Source: Pseudomonas sp. KBW05
GTDB lineage: Bacteria > Pseudomonadota > Gammaproteobacteria > Pseudomonadales > Pseudomonadaceae
Length of the DNA: 64,000 bases
Direction of reading: 5' to 3'
Assembly: GCF_003852405.1 (NCBI RefSeq)
Contig: NZ_QAJM01000014.1
Span: 188,969 to 252,968, forward strand
A program made the position numbers and the translations under genes. Under the pieces are notes generated by a model. The model was given only the letters and a program-made list of their open reading frames with translations. It had not been told where the DNA came from and did no database searches. Positions 1-9,385 of this stretch are shown here, piece by piece. The stretch's first letter is position 1. Each line of letters opens with the position of its first letter.

Positions 1-671
1 CCGAAGCGCAGATCTTTCAGCGCGAACTGGGCGACTTCGACTTGAAGTTGGGTACCACCCCCAGCCGCAGCATGGCCCAGGGCCTGGTCAAGCCCACCTC
101 GCCGGGCAGCGATTCATTCCATGGCGGGCTCGACCTGAGCCACGACAGCGGCCTGTATTTCGGCCAGTTCTCACCGAGCATGGGCCTGTCGCCGGACAGC
201 ACCCTCGAAGTCGACTCCTACCTGGGCTTCAAACACCCCTTCGACCAGACCCTGGGCTACGAAGTCGGCCTGATCCACTACAGCTACCCCAAGCTCAGCC
301 CCCTCGACAGCCAGGAGTTCTACGGCGGCCTGAACCTGCTGGGCAACCGCTTCGGCGCGTCCTTCAGCAACGACCCGGGCCGCCAGGACAGCACCCTGTT
401 TGCCGACCTCGGCGGCACGCAACCCTTCGGCATCGGCGTCAGCATGAAGTACACCACTCATCAGTTGGGCAGCCCGGTCGCGGTCGACGGGGGCTCCATC
501 CGCAGCTTCAGCGATTGGTCGGTGCAATTCTCCCGAGCCTGGATGGGCGTTGACCTGAACCTGATCTACAGCGACTCCAGCCTCAGCGGCGGCGATTGCT
601 CGGCCTACTCCGGACACAACTCGCAATGCGATGGCCTGTTGACGCTGAAGGCCGCGCGGTCGTTTTATTGA
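1..671 (+). CDS. TorF family putative porin, 3' part
   Basis: This is the C-terminal part of an outer-membrane beta-barrel protein. The reading frame is open from base 3 with no stop, so the true start lies before the window; the internal ATG/TTG codons are not convincing starts. About 220 residues are visible. They show alternating aromatic/hydrophobic strands typical of a small barrel, a DSYLGF strand, a GYEVGLIHYSYP strand, and a C-terminal aromatic residue (ends in SFY), which is usual for proteins inserted by the BAM complex. The pattern matches the TorF/TIGR02001 family of putative porins, whose substrate is not established. A pair of cysteines near the end (GGDC...SQCDG) could form a loop disulfide. 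The family call is by recognition of pattern, not by alignment. Confidence 0.7.
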   Translation, partial: EAQIFQRELGDFDLKLGTTPSRSMAQGLVKPTSPGSDSFHGGLDLSHDSGLYFGQFSPSMGLSPDSTLEVDSYLGFKHPFDQTLGYEVGLIHYSYPKLSPLDSQEFYGGLNLLGNRFGASFSNDPGRQDSTLFADLGGTQPFGIGVSMKYTTHQLGSPVAVDGGSIRSFSDWSVQFSRAWMGVDLNLIYSDSSLSGGDCSAYSGHNSQCDGLLTLKAARSFY

Positions 672-737
672 TGGGCTGAACTGTCGCACCCCGCGCAGGT
701 TCACATGCACACACCTTCTCTGCGCAAGGACCCGCCC

Positions 738-1604
738 ATGCTGCGTCGGCTCAAACTCCTGGTGGTATTGCTGGCCCTCAGCCTGGTGCTCGCTGGCTGC
801 AACCGTGTCGGCCTGGCCTATCGCAACCTCGATGTGATCATCCCCTGGACCCTCAGCGACTACCTGGACATGAATGCCGGGCAGAAGAGCTGGTTCAACG
901 ACAACCTCAAGGCACACCTGGCCTGGCACTGCACCACCCAACTGCCGGGCTACGTCGACTGGCTGGACCGCCTGCAACAGATGGCCGACAACCGCGAGGT
1001 CAGCGACGCCGCCCTGCAAGCCCGTACTGCCGAAGCCAAGCAGGCGATCGGTGAAATCGCCCGGCAAATCACCCCGTCGGCCATCGAACTGTTGCAAGGT
1101 CTCGACGACCAGCAGGTGCAGGACATGAACAACGCCCTGGCCAAGGACCTGCGCAAGCGCCAGGACGACTACCTCAAGCCATCATTGGCCGAGCAGATCA
1201 AGGCGCGCGCCGAGCGCATGAGCAAGCGCCTGGACGACTGGATCGGCCCGCTCAGTGCCAGCCAGCAGAGTCGGGTCAACGCCTGGTCCGTCGCGCTGGG
1301 CGAACAGAACCAGGCCTGGGTCGGCAACCGCGCCCGCTGGCAGGCGCATTTCATCGCGGCCGTGCAGCAACGCCACGACGCGGACTTCCCACAGAAAATC
1401 GAGCAACTGCTGGTGGACCGCGAAAGCCTGTGGACCCCGCAATACCGCAGCGCCTACGCACAAACGGAAACCGCAGCGCGCAGCCTGATTGTCGATCTGA
1501 TGGCCGAAAGCACCCCGGCGCAACGCCAGAAACTCACCCGAAAAATCGACAAGGTACGCAGCGATTTCCAGTCGCTCAAATGCCTCAAGAGCACGCCGTC
1601 CTAG
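738..1604 (+). CDS. DUF6279 family lipoprotein
   Basis: A predicted lipoprotein of 288 residues. I chose the ATG at 738 over an in-frame ATG at 705 because AAGGA lies 7 bases before it and because the signal peptide then begins properly with MLRRLKLLVV. The lipobox is LVLAGC, with the lipidated Cys at about residue 21; the next residue is Asn, which does not signal inner-membrane retention by the Asp+2 rule. The mature part is helical and charged and resembles the DUF6279 family, common in Pseudomonas and of unknown function. It stands alone between the porin fragment and the convergent copD. A small role in the envelope is all that can be inferred. Confidence 0.75.
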   Translation: MLRRLKLLVVLLALSLVLAGCNRVGLAYRNLDVIIPWTLSDYLDMNAGQKSWFNDNLKAHLAWHCTTQLPGYVDWLDRLQQMADNREVSDAALQARTAEAKQAIGEIARQITPSAIELLQGLDDQQVQDMNNALAKDLRKRQDDYLKPSLAEQIKARAERMSKRLDDWIGPLSASQQSRVNAWSVALGEQNQAWVGNRARWQAHFIAAVQQRHDADFPQKIEQLLVDRESLWTPQYRSAYAQTETAARSLIVDLMAESTPAQRQKLTRKIDKVRSDFQSLKCLKSTPS

Positions 1605-2464
1605 CTGGGCGCCAAAGTGCCCAACCACGCGACCAGCCCCAGGATCACCACCCCCGACGCCAACTCCAGGGCGATGCTGCGGCGCAACGCCTTGAGCGCC
1701 ACCCCATGTTCGCCCGCTGCCAGGGACCGTTGCAGCGACGGCGCCAGGTGCACACGATTGAGCGCCGCCAACCCCAGCATCAGGCCGAACAATCCCAACT
1801 TGAAGCACAACAGCAGCCCATACAGCCCAGCCGTGATGCCATCCAGATTCGGCCCGACCACAAACACATAATTGGCCACACCGGTGATAATCAGCACCAG
1901 CACAAACCCGCTGCCGATACGCGCAAACCCTGCCAACGTGCGCGCCAGCGCCTGCACACGCCCGGCCTGCGGCAATGACCGCCTCACCAGCAACAGTCCG
2001 AACGCCGCCAACGCCCCGACCCAACCCGCCGCCGCCAGCAGGTGCGCGCTGTCGCTGAGCACATGCCAGAGCCGCAACGTGCCTTCGTGCATCGCGCCAT
2101 GCCCGGTCCACGTCAGCGTGACCAGCGCGATACCGCCGCACAGCGTGGCCAGCCTCGTGTCCAGCACAACCAACACCAGCGCAACCACGCGCAACCACCA
2201 CGTCCAGCCCAGTTCGGTCTGCCCCAGCATCATGTGCAGGTGCGCCCACAACGTCGGCCAATCCTCGGCGCCGCTCATGGCCTGGGTCATGGACAGCATC
2301 GACAGCACCGAAAACAGCACCCCCAGGCCCGCCAACACACGCAGCAAGGGCTGCGCACTCAACAGTCGGGGCTCGGCATAAAAGCCAAACAACCCCAGGC
2401 CAAACACCAGCATCAAGTCCGAATACAACGCAAAGCGCAGCAACACCGGGATCAGTTCACTCAT
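1601..2464 (-). CDS. copD: copper resistance protein CopD (inner-membrane copper transporter)
   Basis: A 287-residue polytopic membrane protein with about eight hydrophobic segments, beginning MSELIPVLLRFALYSD. It is the last gene of a copABCD operon. Its ATG overlaps the copC stop codon (ATGA), so the two are translationally coupled. CopD proteins sit in the inner membrane and are thought to work with periplasmic CopC to move copper into the cytoplasm. Histidine and methionine residues inside predicted helices (for example near GHGAMHEGTL and HLLAAAGW) are candidate copper contacts. The gene runs into the 3' end of the convergent DUF6279 gene with a 4-base overlap of coding ends. Confidence 0.88.
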   Translation of the reverse strand: MSELIPVLLRFALYSDLMLVFGLGLFGFYAEPRLLSAQPLLRVLAGLGVLFSVLSMLSMTQAMSGAEDWPTLWAHLHMMLGQTELGWTWWLRVVALVLVVLDTRLATLCGGIALVTLTWTGHGAMHEGTLRLWHVLSDSAHLLAAAGWVGALAAFGLLLVRRSLPQAGRVQALARTLAGFARIGSGFVLVLIITGVANYVFVVGPNLDGITAGLYGLLLCFKLGLFGLMLGLAALNRVHLAPSLQRSLAAGEHGVALKALRRSIALELASGVVILGLVAWLGTLAPS

Positions 2465-2835
2465 GGCTGGACGCTGAACACCACATTGCCGAGGATCGGG
2501 TGTGTATCCGACGACACAGCACGCCAGTCCACCTGATAGGTGCCGGCCGTCAGTGCGGAGGCGGGCTTGATCAGCATCACTTTGGGGTCGGTACTGGCAG
2601 CGACGCTGGCCTTCACCGGCATTGGCGCGTGGGCCATGCCTTGCATGCCGGTCATGCTCAGCTTGGCGCCGGAAAACTGCGTCAGCAGGTTTTCCGAGAA
2701 GTGCAGTTCAATCACTGCGGGCGCAGGGCCCTGGGCGCCCGCTGCCGGAATGGATGAGAGCAGTTTGGGATGGGCTGTGACCGAAAGGCTGGTGAGCAAC
2801 GCAACGCCCACCAGCGCGGTTTTCAACATCGACAT
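2461..2835 (-). CDS. copC: periplasmic copper-binding protein CopC
   Basis: A small exported copper carrier of 124 residues. The ATG at 2835 is preceded by GGAG at a good distance; an upstream in-frame codon is less likely. The signal peptide (MSMLKTALVGVALLTSLSVTA) is cut just before HPKLLSS, which places the conserved N-terminal histidine of the Cu(II) site first in the mature protein. The second half of that site is in SSDTHPILG. A methionine-rich stretch (MTGMQGMAHAPM) matches the Cu(I) site of the family. It lies between copB and copD and presumably delivers copper to CopD. Confidence 0.9.
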   Translation of the reverse strand: MSMLKTALVGVALLTSLSVTAHPKLLSSIPAAGAQGPAPAVIELHFSENLLTQFSGAKLSMTGMQGMAHAPMPVKASVAASTDPKVMLIKPASALTAGTYQVDWRAVSSDTHPILGNVVFSVQP

Positions 2836-2884
2836 GCAAGGCTCCAGGCCGCTCATGGCGGCGAGTTATAAGAAGAGTGAAACG

Positions 2885-3700
2885 TCAGAACCACAGGCGC
2901 ACACCCGCGACCCAGCGCCATTGGCTGGCGTCTTCGCCTTCATCGCGGGCGTATTGCGCGGTCTGGCCATAGCTGCGATGCCAGGTGAAACCCACATAGG
3001 GCGCAAACTCGCGGCGCACCTCGTAGCGCAAGCGCAAGCCGACTTCACTGTCGGCCAGGCCGGAGCCGATGCCGCGCTGCGGGTCATTGCGCCCGTAGAA
3101 GTTGAGTTCGGCGGTCGGTTGCAGGATCAGGCGGTTGGTCAGCAGGATGTCGTAGTCACCTTCCAACCGTGCGGCGGTGCGCCCGGCTTCGCCGATGAAC
3201 AGCGTCGCTTCGGCCTCGAAGTTGTAGAGCGCCATGCCCTGCGCGCCGAAGGCGGCCCAGGTCTGCCCATCACCCGGCTTGAAGTCCTGGCGCACGCCGC
3301 CGACCAGGTCCCACCAAGGGCTGATGGCATGCCCCCAGAGGGCCTGGGCCTCAGCGCTGTCTGTGCGGCCGGCGCTGCGCTCGCCCTCGGTACGCAGCCA
3401 CAGGCGGTCGATGTCGCCGCCAAGCCAGCCCTTCATATCCCAGCTCAGCGCCCCTTCACCGCCGCCGCCCTGCCACTCCAACTGGTTGATCAACAGCATC
3501 GAATTGACGCCGCTGTCATGCACCCTGTGCCCGCCGGGCGCGGTGTACACCGCAGCGCGATCAGCATCGGTCAGCACTGGGATCGGTGTACGGCTCTCGG
3601 TGAGTGCCGGTGTCGCCGGGCTCATGCCTTGAAACTCATCCGCCAGCACCCACGGGCTGCACCCCAGCGCGATGACCACAGCAACCACACGACGGCTCAT
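2885..3700 (-). CDS. copB: outer-membrane copper resistance protein CopB
   Basis: A 271-residue outer-membrane protein of the CopB family. I place the start at 3700: AAGGA sits 7 bases upstream and a clean signal peptide follows ([13 protein letters not shown]...VLADE). An earlier ATG at 3718 overlaps the end of copA and is a weaker alternative. The mature protein begins with the family-typical TDADRAA segment, then beta-barrel strands ([18 protein letters not shown]), and ends in WF. Unlike the well-known P. syringae CopB it lacks the long Met/Asp/His repeat region at the N-terminus, so it belongs to the short chromosomal type. It is the second gene of the copABCD operon. Confidence 0.88.
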   Translation of the reverse strand: MSRRVVAVVIALGCSPWVLADEFQGMSPATPALTESRTPIPVLTDADRAAVYTAPGGHRVHDSGVNSMLLINQLEWQGGGGEGALSWDMKGWLGGDIDRLWLRTEGERSAGRTDSAEAQALWGHAISPWWDLVGGVRQDFKPGDGQTWAAFGAQGMALYNFEAEATLFIGEAGRTAARLEGDYDILLTNRLILQPTAELNFYGRNDPQRGIGSGLADSEVGLRLRYEVRREFAPYVGFTWHRSYGQTAQYARDEGEDASQWRWVAGVRLWF

Positions 3701-3710
3701 CCTCAGGTCC

Positions 3711-5408
3711 TTATTCATGCACGCGCACCTCACGGAACATGCCCATTTCCATGTGGTACAGCAGGTGGCAGTGATAGGCCCAGCGGCCCAGGGCATCGGC
3801 GGTCACACGGTAGCTGCGCCGGGAGCCGGGCGGCATGTCGATGGTGTGCTTGCGCACCTGGAACTGGCCGTTCTCGTCTTCCAGGTCGCTCCACAGGCCG
3901 TGCAGGTGAATCGGGTGGCTCATCATGGTGTCGTTGACCAACACCAGCCGCACCCGCTCGCCGTAAGTCAGTTGCAACGGCTCGGCAGCGGAGAACTTCA
4001 CCCCATTGAATGACCAGGCGAACTTCTCCATATGCCCGGTGAGATGCAGCTCAATGGTGCGACTGGGGTCGCGGCCGTCGGGGTCTTCAAAAGTGCTGCG
4101 CAGGTCGGCGTAGGTGAGGACCCGGCGGCCATTGTTGCGCAGGCCGATGCCCGGGTCGTCGAGCTTGGGCACCGGGCTCATGGCTTGCATGTCCACCAGC
4201 GGGTTGTTCTGTTCGCTGGCCGGATGGCTTTGCATTGCCATGGTGCTGTGATCCATGCCTTCCATATCCGCCATGGCGCCGTGGTCCATGCCGCCCATGC
4301 CCATGTCGTCCATGGTGATCCACGGGCGCGGATCGACGGCCGGGACCGGCGCGGTCAAGCCGACTTGCCGGGCCAGCGTGCCCCGGGCAAAGCCGCTACG
4401 GTCCATGGCCTGGGCAAACAGCGTGTAGGCCGGCGCCGTAGGCTCGACCAGCACGTCAAACGTCTCTGCCACGGCAATGCGCAACTCATCGACGCTGACC
4501 GGTTGGACCGGCTGGCCATCGGCGGCCACCACGGTCATTTTCAGACCGGGGATGCGCACGTCGAAATAGCTCATCGCCGAGCCGTTGATAAAGCGCAGGC
4601 GAATCGTCTCCCCCGCCGCGAACAGCCCGGTCCAGTTGCGCTCGGGCGGCTGGCCGTTGAGCAGATAGGTGTAGGTCTCGCCGCTGACGTCCGCCAGGTC
4701 AGTGGGATTCATCTTCATTTGCGCCCACATCAGGCGGTCGGCAGCTGTGGCAGACCAGCCCTTTGCCCCCACATCACGCACAAAGTCGCCCACGGTGGGT
4801 TTGTGCAGGTTGTAGTAATCGGACTGTTTCTTCAGGGTCTTCATCAGTGCGACGGGGTCTTCATCCGTCCAATCCGACAGCATCACCACGTAGTCACGCT
4901 GGTAACTGAAGGGCTCGGGCTCTTTCGGATCGATCACCAGCGGGCCGTATACACCTTGCTGTTCCTGGAACCCGGAATGGCTGTGGTACCAGTAGGTGCC
5001 GTGCTGCTTGACGGTGAACTGGTAGACAAACACCCCGCCCGGCTCGATGCCCTTGAAGCTCAGGCCGGGCACGCCGTCCATGGTCGAGGGCAGCAAAATG
5101 CCGTGCCAGTGGATCGACGTGGGCTCGGCCAGGCGGTTTTTCACGCGCAGGGTCACGGTGTCGCCTTCGCGCCAGCGCAGCAACGGGCCGGGCAGGCTGC
5201 CGTTGATGGTCAGCGCGGTGCGGTGGCGGCCGGTGAGGTTGACCGGGGTCTGGTCGATAAACAGGTCAAATTCGCTGCCCGCCAACACGCTGGGTTGGCC
5301 AGGGCTGGTCAAGGCCCAGACCGGGCTGCGCCAAAGCCCGAGCCCGCCCAGCAGGCCGCCAACGGCGAGGCCTTTGACAAAGGTGCGTCTGGAGGGTGTG
5401 GAATGCAT
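3711..5408 (-). CDS. copA: periplasmic multicopper oxidase CopA
   Basis: A 565-residue multicopper oxidase, first gene of copABCD. The N-terminus is a twin-arginine signal (SRRTFVKGL, then a hydrophobic stretch to about residue 33), fitting export of a folded copper enzyme. The four copper-ligand blocks are all present: HWHG near 100, YWYHSHSG near 138, HPIHLHGLW near 508 and [12 protein letters not shown] at about 546-557. Between them, at roughly 365-395, lies a Met/His/Asp-rich loop ([14 protein letters not shown]...) that would bind additional copper or admit Cu(I). The role is oxidation of toxic Cu(I) to Cu(II) and sequestration in the periplasm. No copRS sensor pair is adjacent. Confidence 0.93.
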   Translation of the reverse strand: MHSTPSRRTFVKGLAVGGLLGGLGLWRSPVWALTSPGQPSVLAGSEFDLFIDQTPVNLTGRHRTALTINGSLPGPLLRWREGDTVTLRVKNRLAEPTSIHWHGILLPSTMDGVPGLSFKGIEPGGVFVYQFTVKQHGTYWYHSHSGFQEQQGVYGPLVIDPKEPEPFSYQRDYVVMLSDWTDEDPVALMKTLKKQSDYYNLHKPTVGDFVRDVGAKGWSATAADRLMWAQMKMNPTDLADVSGETYTYLLNGQPPERNWTGLFAAGETIRLRFINGSAMSYFDVRIPGLKMTVVAADGQPVQPVSVDELRIAVAETFDVLVEPTAPAYTLFAQAMDRSGFARGTLARQVGLTAPVPAVDPRPWITMDDMGMGGMDHGAMADMEGMDHSTMAMQSHPASEQNNPLVDMQAMSPVPKLDDPGIGLRNNGRRVLTYADLRSTFEDPDGRDPSRTIELHLTGHMEKFAWSFNGVKFSAAEPLQLTYGERVRLVLVNDTMMSHPIHLHGLWSDLEDENGQFQVRKHTIDMPPGSRRSYRVTADALGRWAYHCHLLYHMEMGMFREVRVHE

Positions 5409-5478
5409 GCCGATTCACGTCCGTCGGGGGAATGGCAGCAGATTAGGGGTGGCCGGCTGTCAGCCACCTTAGCGGCAG

Positions 5479-5493
5479 ATTACCGATCTGACA
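5479..5493 (-). promoter_or_regulatory. candidate CopR box before copA
   Basis: Read on the minus strand this is TGTCA-GATCG-GTAAT, 71 bases before the copA start. It matches the CopR recognition pattern I recall for pseudomonads (TGACA-N5-GTAAT) at all but one position. A second short inverted repeat (GGTGGC...GCCACC) lies between it and copA. The position and direction fit activation of copABCD by a copper-responsive two-component regulator encoded elsewhere. Confidence 0.5.
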
Positions 5494-5534
5494 GGTTCGC
5501 CTGGCACCGCAGCGGGTGCCGGGCGCAGTTAAGG

Positions 5535-5924
5535 TCAGGCGATCTGGGCCTTGGACGCGACTTCGGCGAAGGTGGCTGGGTCCAGCGCATCGCCTTGCTC
5601 GTCCAGCACTTGACGCGGGTGGTCGTTGCCCGGGATCGAACTGTCGATCAACGCCAGCAACTGCGCGCCCAACGGCGTCAGGATGAAATTCTCGCCGGTG
5701 CCGCCCTCGGCCTCTGGCCGCGGCTCGATGAAACCGCGCTTGAGCAACAACGCTTCATAATCCGCAGCGGTCTTTTTCAACGCGTCCAGATTGCCCGTGG
5801 ATTCACCTGCCGTGGCCTTTTCGGCCGCCTCCTGCTCGGCATACTGGCGCGGTGCAAAACTGCCTTCACCATTCTGCACTTCGTGCAGCAAGCGCTCGAT
5901 CAGATCCCAATTGTAAGTCGTCAT
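5535..5924 (-). CDS. small protein of unknown function, winged-helix-like
   Basis: A 129-residue cytoplasmic protein. The ATG at 5924 follows AGGAGG by 8 bases, a strong ribosome site, so I discard a longer upstream reading. It begins MTTYNWDLIERLLHEVQNGE and contains a middle segment (ADYEALLLKRGFIEPRP...ILTPLGAQLLALI) with the look of a winged helix: a recognition helix, a wing, and the T-x-L/G ending typical of DUF2513-like small proteins. The resemblance is faint. The last 35 residues are acidic and may be disordered. It is transcribed divergently from the small secreted protein at 6080 and stands in front of copA without being part of that operon. Confidence 0.55.
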   Translation of the reverse strand: MTTYNWDLIERLLHEVQNGEGSFAPRQYAEQEAAEKATAGESTGNLDALKKTAADYEALLLKRGFIEPRPEAEGGTGENFILTPLGAQLLALIDSSIPGNDHPRQVLDEQGDALDPATFAEVASKAQIA

Positions 5925-6079
5925 CCTGATTCCTCCTGCGGGCGAGTGGAAAGTAGCCCGTCTAAAGGTGTGACCGGGCACGTCACTGGCCGTTCAGCCC
6001 AATGGACGAGCGTCATTTTTGTGAACTTTCCAGGCGGCGGCGACCTCCACAGAGATATCCCTGCCAAGGAGGTCCACCC

Positions 6080-6355
6080 ATGAAAACCCTGATGAACCTG
6101 GCCATCGCGGCCGCGTTGCTGGCCGCCCTGCCCGCCTGGGCCTGTACGCCGGAAGAGGCCACGGCGAAGCGCGAGCAACTGGGCCAGGAAGTGGCCAAGC
6201 TGACCGAACAGAACGCGACCCAAGCCAAGGAGATGAACGACGAGCTGCAGAAGATGGATCTGGATACGGAAAGTGCGCAGTTCCCTGACAAGTGCCAACT
6301 GATCGACGCCCGGCTCAAGGAACTCAAGGAAGCAGCGGCCAAAGCCAAGAACTGA
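6080..6355 (+). CDS. small secreted helical protein
   Basis: A 91-residue protein with a signal peptide (MKTLMNLAIAAALLAALPAWA). The mature part is about 70 residues, almost entirely charged helix, rich in Lys, Glu and Gln, and likely a coiled coil or two-helix hairpin. Two cysteines, one right after the signal peptide and one near the end (PDKCQLID), could tie the hairpin. AAGGAGGT at 6066 gives a near-perfect Shine-Dalgarno sequence, suggesting strong expression. I do not recognise a named family. Confidence 0.7.
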   Translation: MKTLMNLAIAAALLAALPAWACTPEEATAKREQLGQEVAKLTEQNATQAKEMNDELQKMDLDTESAQFPDKCQLIDARLKELKEAAAKAKN

Positions 6356-6362
6356 AGGCATA

Positions 6363-6390
6363 AAAAAACCGGACATATGTCCGGTTTTTT
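6363..6390. terminator. bidirectional terminator
   Basis: A perfect palindrome: AAAAAACCGGACAT followed by its exact complement. It gives a GC-rich stem flanked by A and T runs on both strands. It sits between two convergent genes (small secreted protein and DEAD-box helicase) and would stop transcription from either side. Confidence 0.9.
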
Positions 6391-6405
6391 CACATCAGCC
6401 CAACC

Positions 6406-7752
6406 TTACTCGGCAGCCGGTGCTTCTGGCTTGCGGCGCTTGAGCGGGGCCATGCCGTCCTTGCTGACGAGCGACAGGTTGTCGGTCTTCGGCCGGTTGG
6501 CGATCTTGCGCTTGGTCGGCGACTTGGCGCCGGTTTTCTTCTTGTCACCCTTGGCGTCAGTCTTTTTCTTCTTCACGCCAACAGCCTTGCCCGACGCCTT
6601 GACCTTCTTCGGCCCAGTGTAGGTGCCTTTGACTTCCTTGATGGTACGGCGCTCGAACGACTGCTTGAGGTAGCGTTCGATGCTCGACATCAGGTTCCAG
6701 TCGCCGTGGCAGATCAGCGAGATGGCCAGGCCATCGTTGCCGGCACGCCCGGTACGGCCGATACGGTGCACGTATTCGTCGCCGCTGCGGGGCATGTCGA
6801 AGTTGATCACCAGGTCCAGGCCATCCACGTCGAGGCCGCGGGCGGCAACGTCGGTAGCCACGAGGATTTTCACGCCGCCGGCCTTGAGGCGGTCGATGGC
6901 CAGCTTGCGGTCCTTCTGGTCTTTCTCGCCGTGCAGCACGAACGCCTTGTATTCCTGGGCAACCAGGCGGCCGTAGATACGGTCGGCGGCGGCACGGGTG
7001 TTGGTGAACACGATGGCCTTCTGATAGGTCTCGTTGGCCAACAGCCAGTTGAGGATCTGCTCTTTGTGCACGTTGTGGTCGGCGGTGATGATCTGCTGAC
7101 GCGTGGTGGCGTTCAGGTCGCTGACGTTGTTGACCTGCAAGTGCTCAGGGTTGTTCAGGACCTTGGCGACCATCTCGCGCAGGGTCGAACCGCCGGTGGT
7201 GGCGGAGAACAGCATGGTCTGCTGGCGGTTGACGCACTCGGCCACCAGGCGCTGCACGTCGTCGGCAAAGCCCATGTCGAGCATGCGGTCGGCTTCGTCC
7301 AGCACCAGTACTTCGACTTCCTTGAGGTCAAGGTTGCCGGCGTTGAGTTGCTCGATCATGCGGCCCGGGGTGCCGATCAGGATGTCCGGGACCTTGCGCA
7401 GCATGGCGGCCTGGACCTTGAAGTCTTCACCGCCGGTGATGATGCCGGACTTGATGAAGGTGAACTGGGAGAAACGCTCCACTTCCTTCAGAGTCTGCTG
7501 GGCCAGCTCGCGGGTTGGCAGCAGGATCAGGGTCTTGATGCTGACGCGAACCTTGGCCGGGCCGATCAGGCGGTTCAGCACCGGCAGGACGAAAGCGGCA
7601 GTCTTGCCGCTACCGGTTTGAGCTGTCACCCGCAGGTCACGCCCTTCGAGCGCGAGCGGGATGGCCGCTGCTTGCACAGGCGTTGGCTCGACAAATTTAA
7701 GCTCGGCCACGGCTTTGAGCAGGCGTTCGTGCAGGGCGAATTGGGAAAACAC
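6406..7752 (-). CDS. DEAD-box ATP-dependent RNA helicase (RhlE-like)
   Basis: A 448-residue DEAD-box helicase. I set the start at a GTG (7752), preceded by GAGG at 8 bases, because it gives MFSQFALHERLL, the usual N-terminus of these proteins. All core motifs are visible in order: Q motif (PTPVQAAAIPLA), AQTGSGKT, PTREL, TPGR, DEAD, SAT, ARGLD and HRIGRTGR. The C-terminal 70 residues are a basic Lys-rich tail (KVKASGKAVGVKKKK...) of low complexity, probably an RNA-binding extension. It would unwind short RNA duplexes in ribosome assembly or RNA decay. Which of the several Pseudomonas RhlE/DeaD paralogues it is cannot be settled by eye. Confidence 0.9.
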   Translation of the reverse strand: MFSQFALHERLLKAVAELKFVEPTPVQAAAIPLALEGRDLRVTAQTGSGKTAAFVLPVLNRLIGPAKVRVSIKTLILLPTRELAQQTLKEVERFSQFTFIKSGIITGGEDFKVQAAMLRKVPDILIGTPGRMIEQLNAGNLDLKEVEVLVLDEADRMLDMGFADDVQRLVAECVNRQQTMLFSATTGGSTLREMVAKVLNNPEHLQVNNVSDLNATTRQQIITADHNVHKEQILNWLLANETYQKAIVFTNTRAAADRIYGRLVAQEYKAFVLHGEKDQKDRKLAIDRLKAGGVKILVATDVAARGLDVDGLDLVINFDMPRSGDEYVHRIGRTGRAGNDGLAISLICHGDWNLMSSIERYLKQSFERRTIKEVKGTYTGPKKVKASGKAVGVKKKKTDAKGDKKKTGAKSPTKRKIANRPKTDNLSLVSKDGMAPLKRRKPEAPAAE

Positions 7753-7945
7753 GGGTGCTACCTCGAAGAAATACAAAATATCAGCGGCATAGGGTACCGG
7801 TTTCGGGCGGCCAAACCGAGTTTCTTTACGCGAACGGTGCTAATCAGCTGCTTTTTTGTGAGCACTTTTGTCTGTGAAGCCAACTTTGTAGCACTTCAAT
7901 GCTCTAATCGCCCCGTCTTGTCTTACAGAAGAATCGGTTTCACCC

Positions 7946-9244
7946 ATGGATATCAAACAGCTCTGGCTCAACGTCCAAGACCTTTGGGGCGCCCTCGATG
8001 AACACCCGCTGCTGCACGCCAGCCTCGGCTTTGTGGTGCTGCTGGTGGTGGCGCTGTTGCTCGGACGGGTGGCGCGCTACCTGATCCTGCACACCATCAA
8101 ATTGCTCGGCCGGCAGCCGGCGCTGCACTGGCTCAATGACCTGCGGCACAACAAGGTCTTCCACCGCCTGGCGCAAATGACGCCATCGCTGGTGATCCAG
8201 TTCGGCCTGTATTTGGTGCCGGACCTGAGCAAAACCGCGATCCTGTTCATCGGCAACGTGGCCCTGGCAATCAGCATCCTGTTCCTGATGTTGGCCATGA
8301 GTGCCCTGCTCAACGCCCTGCTGGACATCTACGCCCGCACCGAACACGCCCGCACCCGCTCGATAAAGGGCTATGTGCAGCTGGCGAAGATGGTCTTGTA
8401 CGTGTTTGGCGCAATCATCATCGTCGCCACCCTGATCGACCGTTCGCCACTGTTGTTGCTGTCGGGTCTGGGTGCGATGTCGGCGGTGATCCTGTTGGTG
8501 TACAAGGACACCCTGCTGTCGTTCGTCGCCAGCGTGCAACTGACCAGCAACGACATGCTGCGGGTTGGCGACTGGATCGAAATGCCCCAGGTCGGCGCCG
8601 ATGGCGACGTGGTGGACATCACCTTGCATACGGTCAAGGTACAGAACTTCGACAAGACCATCGTCTCCATCCCCACCTGGCGCCTGATGTCCGAGTCGTT
8701 CAAGAACTGGCGCGGCATGCAGGCGTCGGGCGGGCGGCGAATCAAGCGTAGCCTGTTTATCGACGCCAGTGGCGTGCGCTTCCTGCGCGACGACGAAGAA
8801 GTGCGCATGACCCAGGTGCACCTGCTCACCGACTACATCGGGCGCAAGCAGGCCGAGCTCAAGGCCTGGAACGAAGCCCAGGGCCACAGCGCGCAACTGT
8901 CGGCGAACCGTCGGCGCATGACCAACCTCGGCACCTTTCGCGCCTACGCCCTGGCCTACCTGAAAAGCCACCCGGACATCCAGCCCAACATGACCTGCAT
9001 GGTGCGCCAGATGCAAACCACGGCGCAGGGTGTGCCGCTGGAGATCTACTGCTTTACCCGCACCACGGCGTGGGCGGATTACGAGCGGATCCAGGGGGAT
9101 ATTTTTGATTATCTGCTGGCGGTGTTGCCGGAGTTTGGCCTGAGCCTGTATCAGCAGCCGAGTGGCAATGATTTGCGCGCGGGGGTGCTGCCGGCCTTGC
9201 TCGGCGCCAGTCATTTACCGCCCCTGGAAAACAAATCTGCCTAA
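7946..9244 (+). CDS. YbdG-like mechanosensitive ion channel (MscS family)
   Basis: A 432-residue inner-membrane protein. The first half holds about five membrane helices. It then runs into the MscS pore helix and beta domain: LLLLSGLGAMSAVILLVYKD, then VQLTSNDMLRVGDWIEMP, and later VDITLHTVKVQNFDKTIVSIPTW, which is the hallmark MscS segment. The length and the insert after the beta domain match E. coli YbdG (MscM-like small-conductance channel) rather than MscS itself. The role is release of solutes on mild osmotic downshock. It is divergent from the helicase with a 193-base gap; its ATG follows a poor ribosome site. Confidence 0.85.
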   Translation: MDIKQLWLNVQDLWGALDEHPLLHASLGFVVLLVVALLLGRVARYLILHTIKLLGRQPALHWLNDLRHNKVFHRLAQMTPSLVIQFGLYLVPDLSKTAILFIGNVALAISILFLMLAMSALLNALLDIYARTEHARTRSIKGYVQLAKMVLYVFGAIIIVATLIDRSPLLLLSGLGAMSAVILLVYKDTLLSFVASVQLTSNDMLRVGDWIEMPQVGADGDVVDITLHTVKVQNFDKTIVSIPTWRLMSESFKNWRGMQASGGRRIKRSLFIDASGVRFLRDDEEVRMTQVHLLTDYIGRKQAELKAWNEAQGHSAQLSANRRRMTNLGTFRAYALAYLKSHPDIQPNMTCMVRQMQTTAQGVPLEIYCFTRTTAWADYERIQGDIFDYLLAVLPEFGLSLYQQPSGNDLRAGVLPALLGASHLPPLENKSA

Positions 9245-9259
9245 CACCACCAACCCACT

Positions 9260-9362
9260 GTGGGAGCGGGCTTGTGTGGGAGCGGGCTTGCTCGCGAAGG
9301 CGGTTTTTCAGAAAAGGATGTGCTGACTGATACACCGCTTTCGCGAGCAAGCCCGCTCCCAC
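9260..9362. repeat. REP doublet (GTGGGAGCGGGCTTGC family) with an extra half copy
   Basis: A left copy GTGGGAGCGGGCTTGC... at 9276 and an inverted right copy ending 9362 form the usual hairpin-like REP doublet. An additional 15-base partial copy (9260-9274) stands in tandem before the left arm. It lies just past the channel gene. Confidence 0.9.
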
Positions 9363-9385
9363 TGAAGCCCTCTCCAACAGGGGCT

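Noticed and set aside
4032-6083. A 683-residue open frame on the plus strand across copA
   Set aside because: It is opposite to copA, which has full multicopper oxidase motifs. The translated frame is rich in His, Arg, Gly and Val, as in antisense readings of GC-rich genes, and resembles no protein.
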